Below, piece by piece: positions 56,537 to 64,000 of a stretch of DNA of 64,000 nt. Every line of letters starts with the position of its first letter. The stretch's first letter is position 1. The notes below the pieces were generated by a model that was not told the DNA's origin, did no database searches, and saw only the letters and a program-made list of their open reading frames with translations. The position numbers and the translations under genes were made by a program. The DNA comes from Hygrocybe punicea (taxonomy: Eukaryota > Basidiomycota > Agaricomycetes > Agaricales > Hygrophoraceae): contig OY744469.1 in the NCBI GenBank assembly GCA_963556145.1, forward strand, positions 744,001-808,000, given 5' to 3'.

Positions 56537-57024
56537 GTCTCGACGTACCCTTTATCTTCGATGATCTGGACAATGAGCTATATTTTGGTGCAGTGAACAT
56601 TTGCGGTGACGAACATCCGACTCCCCCCATTGATGACTTTGATGCGTACATGGACAGTCTCACTGATCTCCCGACACCCCCTCGAAAAGTAACCCACCGA
56701 CTGCATATAGAGATGGATGATGAATACCGAGCATGGTTGTATTCTCCACCTCTTGTCTCGCTCCAAACCCAGTCACGTCGCCGCTCTCCACTTCTTCCCC
56801 AATCCCAGAAAAAGAAACTCGACCGTGCACACCATTCTGACGGCCATAACATGCAGAACAAACGCTCGAGACATGGGACCAAAGAACCCGATTATCATCG
56901 TCATGCCTTATTTCGTGCAATGCATGAGCGTATGGTGAAGGGGAAGGAGAATGACATCCATGGATTGGATTGGAGATTGATGTTGTTTGTAAAAGGATAC
57001 ACCCCCGTCATGTATGATTCATAG
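56533..57024 (+). CDS. Unknown ORF B of the LTR element
   Basis: 163 aa from ATG 56533, overlapping the stop of ORF A by ATGA. The acidic first half (FIFDDLDNELYFGAV, TPPIDDFDAYMDSLTDLPTP) is followed by a basic middle (RRRSPLLPQSQKKKLDRAHH) and a C-terminal stretch (LFRAMHERMVKGKENDIHGL). No known motif. The close coupling to ORF A suggests reinitiation or one interrupted polyprotein. In position it would follow gag, but it is not a polymerase. Confidence 0.5.
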   Translation: MSLDVPFIFDDLDNELYFGAVNICGDEHPTPPIDDFDAYMDSLTDLPTPPRKVTHRLHIEMDDEYRAWLYSPPLVSLQTQSRRRSPLLPQSQKKKLDRAHHSDGHNMQNKRSRHGTKEPDYHRHALFRAMHERMVKGKENDIHGLDWRLMLFVKGYTPVMYDS

Positions 57025-58093
57025 AATGGACTTTCCCCTGTATGTAAACAACCCCGACATTATTTACACCAACAAAAACACCCAGAAGAAGAAACAGAAT
57101 ACCCAGAAACAGAAGAGAAGAAACAGAAATGGAATGGACAGATGGAACATGACCATAGAGAAACATGTAGCAGGTTCTCTCACCGGCTATACAAATAAGA
57201 GATGAATATCCAAAACGATATAAAATCTATGACCCCCAGACGCATGCATGACCGCTATAAGCCGTAGAATGAACCTTGATGTCTATGGACACCAGAACTG
57301 AACCAGAAGGATACTGGTTATCAAACCAATGACCTCCGATCCCACAAAAGGGAAAGGAACCCGATGTGCTACTGACCAATATGGCAGTAAATGCACCAGA
57401 AAAAGAAACAGTGAAGAATGAATCCCCATCCGAAGCCCTTTGCCAATGTATAACTTGGAACTGGCAACTCTTTCACCTTCCCTATCCCGAATTCCCCAAA
57501 CATCTTCTGACCAACACCAAACCCTGTTGCATTCATGGAATATGAAGAAATCTCGCACACCATTTGAGTGTAGGAAATCCACGATCAGTCAACAACACCG
57601 ATATCTGAAACGATATAAATCTATGCTCATTCGAATGTCCGTAATGACTATAAACTTCTGACACCCGGAACACCCTGACATCCAGAACTCCCTCATCCCA
57701 AAAATGCCGACCACCTAATTCGCTTTAAACCGAAAACCCTGAATGAACACCTGAACCCCGACAACCTTTACCTCCTTTCAACCCGACACCCTTGACGACT
57801 TAATAATGAAATAACAATGACCCCGTAATTATCCACAATGACAAAAAATGACAAAAAACAATTGGACGAACCCGAATATATTTCCTTTTAACCCTTGTAA
57901 CTCAGTAACGTCTTCATGATTTAATGACCTTTGGACTGACATTTTTTCCTTCTTCATGTTTTTGATTTCTTGCCGACCTTGATAGCGTCGTTAAACTGTC
58001 TGTTCTTTCCTTGTAATTTTTTCCTTGTTCTTTGTTTCCCTTGTTCTTTGTTCTTCTGGTTAATCGGGACGATTCCCCTTGTTCCAGGGGTAT
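57025..58093. other. LTR element interior, 3' non-coding part
   Basis: A/C-rich sequence without long frames. Contains AGAAACAGAATACCCAGAAA-type direct repeats near 57085-57130 and two similar blocks, AAACGATATAAAATCTATG (57212) and AAACGATATAAATCTATGC (57607), about 395 bp apart, which suggest an internal duplication. Ends at the right LTR. Confidence 0.55.
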
Positions 58094-59727
58094 TGTTACA
58101 TTTTTCACCTCCGCAACTCCGATTCCGACTCCGCTACCCACGATGACGATTCCACTTTGCCATACCTTCCTTTTTCGTTCCCCTTTACCTTTTGTCTTCT
58201 TTTGGACATTGTTGTTTATTCTTGTTCTTGTTCTCTTCTTTCCCTTCTTCTAGAACAATCCAGACCGACCATGGACATATCCCACGTGACCTTGCTGTAC
58301 CCGAATAGTCTCCTTGCCGACGGACATCATTGCTATTGTCTTTTCCCTCGTCCTGACATATTGTTGACTTCATCCCATGACAAACCGATTCACAATGGCT
58401 GTACTCCCGACACAGCTCATTACCGTAATTGTTATTGGCAGCATTGCCATCACCTTCCTGATCGGTTTCTACTTTGTTATGATCTATCTTTGGCATCGGC
58501 ACCGAAACCCTTCCGCCATTGATACTTCTGACTTCCACCTCGACAATATATCGACACGTAATTGACAATTGCCATTCCCGGATATATGGTTTCCACTTTC
58601 GTATTCCGTGCCTACCATTATCCTCCCTGACGATCCGACGACATTCCTCACCTGCACGCATGCCCTGAACAATCCTCGATCACAGGACATTTCACTGTTC
58701 TCTCTAATCCGACCATCGCCGAAGCACATTCTTTCGGACTTCGACCACAGACCATACGACTTCCCAAACAGTGAACCAACCCCTATCGCATATTGTTCGT
58801 ATGACACCACTTCAATGCAGTACCCGACGACTTGTTCCCACAGCTTGTCACTCATGCCATGACTCGAAACCTGGACCCACATTCATTTATCCTTTTCCAT
58901 CTAAAACCTTGATACCTCCCACACTCGTTTACAACGATACCCTTTTTTGGACAAATACCGACATCAGGTGGACCGCATTGTTCCACAGACAGGACAAGAC
59001 ATTGCTCCTCGATACGTCATCGACACAGACATTGTCATCCAGTACAGCTTATGCTGTTCACATGTCTGACCTCGACTAGCCCACTGTCTTAGTTGGTTTT
59101 TCCTCTAAACATTCCTTTATTTTCTTTCATGCCACCAACCTTGCCACTATATCCACGCTACCTCAAGACCTCCCTTCACCAATTCTACACTGGACGATAC
59201 CCTTCTTCGACCCGACTGTGCATTGCACTGGCCAGACTGCGCACTTGCCTGTTACAGCAAGTATAGACCCCGAATTGGCAATTATGCATGTCACATGACC
59301 TGATGACAAATCATCCGAGTCATCCGGACCTCACCTCTCCCTCAATGACACCCGGGCCTCCAGTTGGATCGCGAGAACATCGACATGAGGACGCCTCATG
59401 TACGCCTCATGGTGAACACATGGTAGAGTTGGACATGTTGCAGCTTCATGGTTGGATTCCCAACTCCCCTAAAGTCCATTCACTATATCTACTGTCCTTG
59501 TTGTTGGTTCGGACTTTTTCTTCTTTCCTTTCCTTACGTTTAGTCTGGTTCTTGGGGCAGACCCCCTTGTCTTGGGTAACCCCCACGGCTCGCAATGACT
59601 TTAGACCATGAACCTCCCCCCTTGTAGCAGTGTTATCTATCAATGAAACTGCTGTTCTTCCCTCTGGAAACCGCCCCCCTGTTAAGTTGATTGTTGCCGG
59701 AGCCCGCTGCAGAAGCGATCCGTAACA
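58094..59727 (+). repeat. Right LTR, 1634 bp
   Basis: Copy of 53454-55087. All frames within it are repeated unchanged (for example the 62-aa frame at 58377-58565), so the two LTRs appear identical over their length, pointing to a very recent insertion. Confidence 0.92.
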
Positions 59728-60151
59728 ATGCAACCCCGAGAATCTACTCCCCTACTACCCCACAGTGGAACCCTGGACTCAGTCCCAATACCCTGGTAGA
59801 GACGCAACTCACACCCACACCGACAGTCATCACCCCCCACACCACCAACCTGAGACGACAGAGAGACAGCGATCCCCGTACCCACTCCCACCACTCTCTC
59901 CCGCATCTCAGCATTACTCCCCACCTCACTCAATATTCGACCAACCTATACCCTCCCTCCCTGCAATCGATCGTCAGCCAACAGACAAACAAGGCAAACT
60001 ACCATACCATTTGAAAAACAAACCCCCCACCACACCGCCCGCATCCCAACACCCACTGGTTGGGGCGACGAGCCCCCACCACCTATCACCTCCCACCACC
60101 CCCCTGCGACCACTAGCACATCCGGCAGTATCCCCACTCCAGCGCCATTGA
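59728..60151 (+). pseudogene. LINE ORF1, C-terminal part
   Basis: ORF1 resumes after the LTR element: ATGCAACCCC continues KDVDT-C as NPENLLPYYP. The tail is Pro/Ser/Thr/His-rich (HTHTDSHHPPHHQPE, SPPTTPLRPLAHPAVS) and ends at TGA 60149-60151. Three bases later the ORF2 ATG follows. Confidence 0.8.
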
Positions 60152-60154
60152 CTA

Positions 60155-61150
60155 ATGCCTGAACAACTGAACCTCCAGCCGACGCAATTAAACATATGGC
60201 AAATTAATCTCAACAAATCCGCCAAAGCACACTGGGATCTTATTAACTCACTAATTCACACTAACTGCGACGTTCTCTTACTACAGGAACCCTACTTTGA
60301 CTTCTATGGTAACACTAAAGCAACACACAACTGGAGGGTCGTCTACCCCTCTGATCGCTTCACTTCCAATTCCACAGTCCGCTCAGTCATTCTAGTAAAC
60401 TCCACGCTCGACACTAACAACTGGGAGCAAATTAAGATACACGGCTCTAACGACCTCACCGCCGTCAGGATAAAAAGCCCCACAGGTAACTTCTGTATCT
60501 TCAACATCTATAACGACTGCCACCACTCCGACTCTCTAAATGTCCTCCAAAACTATGCCCAAAACAACGAAGCAGACCTATACACACTAGAAACTGATCA
60601 CATGCTTTGGTGCAGCGACTTTAACAGACACCATCCCCTTTGGGATGAAGAACGCAATCACCATCTCTTTACCACCAACGCTCTAGTGCAGGCAACCAAA
60701 CTAATAGAAGCAACGGCAGACTGCAACATGGTCATGGCCTTACCCAATGACATCCCCACTCTGGAATCCATGGTGACGAAAAATTGGACCAGAACCGATA
60801 ATGTATTCTGTATGGCCAAGACTCTTGACCTCATCCAAACTTGTGACACCAAACCAGACCAACGCCCAACCGGCACCGACCACCTCCCGATACAAACCTC
60901 AATCACATTTTCAACCAGACTACGACCCGGAAATCCCTCACGAAACTTCCGTAACGTTGACTGGGACGCCTTCCGAGCCCACCTAGATACCCTGCTGAAA
61001 CAACTACAGCCCCTAACACCCATACTATCTCAACAACAACTCGACGGAGCCATCCTCACGCTAACCCGCACACTACAGTCCACGATTGAAGCAGTGGTCC
61101 CCCTCTCTGCCCTGTGCCCACACTCCAAACGATGGTGGACTCCCAACTAA
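60155..61150 (+). pseudogene. LINE ORF2, AP-like endonuclease part
   Basis: Starts at ATG 60155, three bases after the ORF1 stop, as in elements that reinitiate. About 331 aa: LNIWQINLNKSAKAHWDLIN, LLLQEPYFDFYG (catalytic Glu), LWCSDFNRHHPLWDEERN (Asp/Asn and the HHPLW motif) and GTDHLPIQT (catalytic Asp-His). This is the apurinic-type endonuclease that nicks target DNA for target-primed reverse transcription. All catalytic positions that I can see are present. The frame then shifts near 61140, so the full ORF2 is broken. The Tad1 clade is inferred from the ORF1 knuckles and this ORF2. Confidence 0.88.
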
Positions 61151-61952
61151 ATGAATTGAAACGAACTAAAAACAGGCTAAGTCGCCTCTCACACCATCAT
61201 CGCATGGACGCCACTCACCCTAGCCACAACGAACACAGGGCAGCACGCAACCACTATGGCAATGAAATACTCAAGGCAAAGGAAAGACACTGGTCTGCCT
61301 TCCTAGACGAAGCAAGCGACCACGACATATGGTCAATCAACAAATGCGCCTCCAACCCCATCAGCAACAACCCAAGAGGAGACGGGGGTAAAACCTCCAT
61401 CCCCACCCTAGAAATCACTCATCCAGATGGCAGCAAAACCTACGCTACCTCAAACGACGCCAAAAGTCTAGCTATAGCTAGATCCTTCTTTCCACCCCCA
61501 CCTGAACACTCCACAGTCCCCCCAGACTTTACATACCCAGCACGTGTACCCTACACAGCGTTCATTTCCAAAGACGTCATCGCCAAACACATTGCAAAGA
61601 TCCATCCCCACAAAGCCCCCGGCCCTGACGGAATACCGAACATCGTACTCAAGGAATCCTCGGAACTCATAATCGACCACATTCACGCCGTCTTCAATGC
61701 CATACTGACACTCAACATCTACCACGACCCCTGGAAACTCTCCACCACATGTGCCCTCTGAAAACCGGACAAGCCAAGATACGATATACCTAAGGCCTAC
61801 CACCCCATAGTTCTATTAAACACCCTCCCAAAGCTACTCACATCCATCATATCAGAGACTATCACCCACATGGCAGACGAACACCAGCTCCTCCCCCCAC
61901 ATCATTTGGAGGACAACCAGGACGTACCACCACAGACTCCATGCACATACAT
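61114..61952 (+). pseudogene. LINE ORF2, reverse transcriptase start (truncated)
   Basis: Continues ORF2 in another frame: LNELKRTKNRLSRLSHHHR, HWSAFLDEASDHDIWSINKC, then the reverse-transcriptase entry HIAKIHPHKAPGPDGIPNIV and, after a stop at 61759-61761, KPRYDIPKAYHPIVLLNTLP. A last frame change gives FGGQPGRTTTDSMH. The sequence then stops at about 61952, before the catalytic YADD region, replaced by a minisatellite. The LINE is thus 3'-truncated and dead. Confidence 0.85.
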
Positions 61953-61965
61953 CAGCAAATTCATG

Positions 61966-62590
61966 GGTCCTTTTTGAGGCCCTTGGTGACCTTGCACTTT
62001 TTTCAGACACCTTGAACTTTTTCCACAGGTTTTTTGACACCTTTTTTCATAACTTTTTCACCTTTAGCTATTTGGACTGGTTGAGAAAATTTATTGGCCA
62101 GGGTTTTTTTTTTTTTTTTTTTTCTTCCCTTCTTTACTTTTCAGTTCTATATTTGATGTAGAGAGACTTAGAAGACTGGATAGAATGGTTTTTAATGACT
62201 GGTATAAATTGACCATCTTTTCATATTCTTGGAACCCTTTTCAACCTTGTGAGTCTTTTCTCTAGATTTCTAAGAATACTTTTTATCACTTTTATCACCA
62301 TTTGGTCACTTGACCACCTTGAGTCACTTGACCACCTTGAGCCACTTGACCAACTTGGTAATTTTTGGCAGTTTTATCACTTTACCAACTTTGGAACCAT
62401 TTTATCACTTTTATCACTTGACCAACTTGGTACTTTTATCACTTTACCAACTTTGGAACCATTTTATCACTTTTATCACTTGACCAACTTGGTAATTTTT
62501 GGCACTTTTATCACTTCACCAACTTTGGAACCATTTTACCACTTTTATCACTTCATCAAATTTGCTACTTTTCATACATCATCAAAACCT
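61966..62590. repeat. Minisatellite of ACCAACTT/TTTTATCACTT units
   Basis: From about 62280 to 62570, composite units built of TTTTATCACTTTACCAACTTT, GGAACCATTTTATCACTT and GACCAACTTGG recur about four times (unit roughly 65-76 bp). The part before has a related but looser T-rich texture (CACCTTGAACTTTTTCC) and a T-run at 62106-62123. No gene. Confidence 0.8.
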
Positions 62591-62605
62591 AGTTCTTCTA
62601 CAGAG

Positions 62606-62645
62606 TAGTGTTGCTGAAGTTCAGTTTGGTTTGGTCCGGTCTGGT
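62606..62645. repeat. Lone terminus of the hAT-like family
   Basis: TAGTGTTGCTGAAGTTCAGT at 62606, followed by TTGGTTTGGTCCGGTCTGG, matches the TAGTGTTGCC..GTCCAGTTCGG end of the element at 46.8 kb. No partner end was found, so it is a truncated copy. Confidence 0.6.
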
Positions 62646-64000
62646 ACTCTACAATACTCAGAGTAGTGGTGTGCATGGCCTGGCCTGAGACCATGAACCA
62701 GGCCAAGCTGGGCCCAAATAGGCCAAGCCTAAGAGAGAAAGTGTAGCTGGAGATGTTAATGTTCTTGTCTGTTAAATGTGGTTGTGCAACAGGATGTAGC
62801 CCATTAGAAACATTGGTCTGTGGTCTCCTTCTAAAATTGCAATGGAAAAAGAAATCGGATGAGACTGACATGTGAAAGGGGCTGATAGTGTAAGATTCTT
62901 TGCCAATGAAATAGCCGAGCCTATTTGTGGCTGTCATTTTGCTGTTTTCACACTGTAAATAAGTCAGCATGGTACAAGGAGAGTTTAGTGGGACAAACTT
63001 CTCAGTGAGCTATGTAATGAGATCAAATGCCTCCTCAATGCCTCCATTTGTGATTTCCACATCTTCCTCCAACTTTGCATTGTAAGCATCCCTGTCAAAG
63101 CACAGCAAGTCCTCTGTGATGGCTACCAATGACCCTGTTCCTGAACAGAACACAATCCCAGAACACAATGAATCCAGCATCATGTACTCCAAGTAACATC
63201 TCTCCATGTAATGCATCCATGCTCCAGCTACCCACTCCTTTTACAGCACCTTCATGCTCTCAGAAGTTTGTATATGTTTTAGTTTGACATGACTCTCCAG
63301 GACAGTGTAGGTGTTGGAATCAGGTCCCCAAGTGAAATGAAATACTATTCCCAAATGAATTTTGCCATGCAAAACAGTTACAAAGCAGCCATTGGGCAAG
63401 TGGATAAGCGATGTCACAAAGGTATCAGTGGTTCCAATTTCTTTGATGGTGGCAGGAATTTGGGAACCTTCTGTAATAACATCTTCCTGGATCATCTGGA
63501 GATTGCCAGAGAACACTTGTTGGTTTTGGGTATAGGGATTCATGCTTCTCAATCCTAAGCTTTGATAGTCATGTCATCACTTCTGGTGAGCATGATACTC
63601 ACAGCAGGGTGCACAGTGGGACATCTGATATAGTCTGGATGGGCCTCAAATGTGGTCTCCTTCTTGTTGTAATGGCAATTGTCAGGTGGTTCTGGATGAT
63701 GAAGAACCTAAGGGATCAGTACGGAAGTGAAAGTGGAATAGTCAGTATCTAGCTTCAGTAAGATGATGAACGGAGTAAAAGGGGAAGCTGCCAAGCAAGT
63801 ACTACAAAAATCTAATTAAGCTGGTGTAGCCTGACGATACTGACGATGTTGGGTATGGTGGGTTGGATGTCAGGTGATGAGTGGTATAGGAAGAAAGTCA
63901 CAAGAAATGCGGAGAACAAGTAGTGAGTGCCAATGAGTCGTATGATAATATGATTGTACTATGAAGTGGCCTCCAAGTGAATGGAAAAGGGGAACTGGAC
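62646..64000. other. No intact gene; possible old transposase debris
   Basis: Minus-strand frames at 63010-63216 (MHYMERCYLEYMMLDSLCSG) and 63241-63552 (SMNPYTQNQQVFSGNLQ..TSLIHLPNGCFVTVLHGKIH) look protein-like. The second is faintly like the C-terminal part of a Plavaka/CACTA-type transposase, but not enough to name it. Near 62663, TAGTGGTGTGCATGGCCTGG may be the end of another element type. 63800-63880 carries GGGTATGGTGGGTTGG-type words like those at 4560-4630. Confidence 0.35.

Larger units (their letters stand above)
53454..59727 (+). mobile_element. LTR element without recognisable pol
   Basis: 6274 bp long. Two 1634-bp direct repeats (53454-55087, 58094-59727) begin TGTTACATTTTT and end CGATCCGTAACA, with the inverted TGTTAC/GTAACA tips expected of LTRs. 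The 5-bp target ATGCA flanks it (53449-53453, 59728-59732). The 3006-bp inside contains no reverse transcriptase, integrase, protease or RNase H motif; it has two unknown ORFs at 56063-57024. Primer site and polypurine tract are not obvious on +. On -, TGGAACAAGGGG lies 7 bp inside one LTR and a GGGGGAGTTGGGAAACG tract lies near the other, so the transcribed strand is uncertain. Mobilised in trans, presumably by a related autonomous element. Confidence 0.9.

Noticed and set aside
53454..59727. Idea that the two 1.6-kb repeats are a segmental duplication
   Set aside because: TGTTAC/GTAACA tips and the ATGCA duplication at the outer borders fit an LTR element precisely.
1..64000. CRISPR array, tRNA or rRNA genes
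   Set aside because: No regularly spaced repeats with unique spacers, and no cloverleaf or rRNA-like stretch was recognised.

Overview
The window looks like a TE-rich stretch of a basidiomycete nuclear genome, most likely an Agaricomycete. Cellular genes carry several short GT..AG introns (about 45-130 nt), and the transposable elements belong to families typical of mushroom-forming fungi: Gypsy with the VFD/IDD reverse-transcriptase layout, a Tad1-like LINE, hAT, a Tc1/mariner-like DDE element, and PIF1-like helicase relics. No bacterial features, rRNA, tRNA or CRISPR were recognised. All identifications come from reading protein motifs; no database was searched.

Layout. 0-10.2 kb: a broken PIF1-like helicase gene on + (parts at 93-1297 and about 6.78-8.77 kb) that ends in a ubiquitin-protease-like domain. 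It is split by a decayed hAT transposase on -, which is itself split by about 1.5 kb of foreign sequence. Two long hairpins (1371-2221, 8937-9763) lie inside and beside it. 10.35-13.52 kb: a complete but dead DDE transposon with inverted ends and a TA target duplication. 14.8-36.3 kb: the gene island. It holds a WSC-domain membrane protein, a small secreted protein, a serine/threonine dehydratase-like PLP enzyme divergent from an Old Yellow Enzyme-like oxidoreductase, two HNH-nuclease-like proteins, a single-pass membrane glycoprotein, and squalene synthase (ERG9). A repeat-filled gap (24.9-30.2 kb) divides the island.

36.3-64 kb: nested transposons. A Gypsy polyprotein (43.2-50.5 kb) is broken by a 1.2-kb hAT-like non-autonomous element (8-bp duplication) and a 569-bp MITE (TA duplication). 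It abuts a Tad1-like LINE (50.6-61.95 kb). The LINE ORF1 is split by a second 1.4-kb hAT-like element (8-bp duplication) and by a 6.27-kb LTR element (5-bp duplication). That LTR element has two apparently identical 1634-bp LTRs and carries only unrecognised ORFs, two of which overlap by ATGA. It is the youngest insertion and the least explained object in the window.

The host genes do not form an evident cluster. ERG9 is sterol/triterpene housekeeping. The dehydratase/oxidoreductase pair shares a 175-bp divergent promoter and may be co-regulated.
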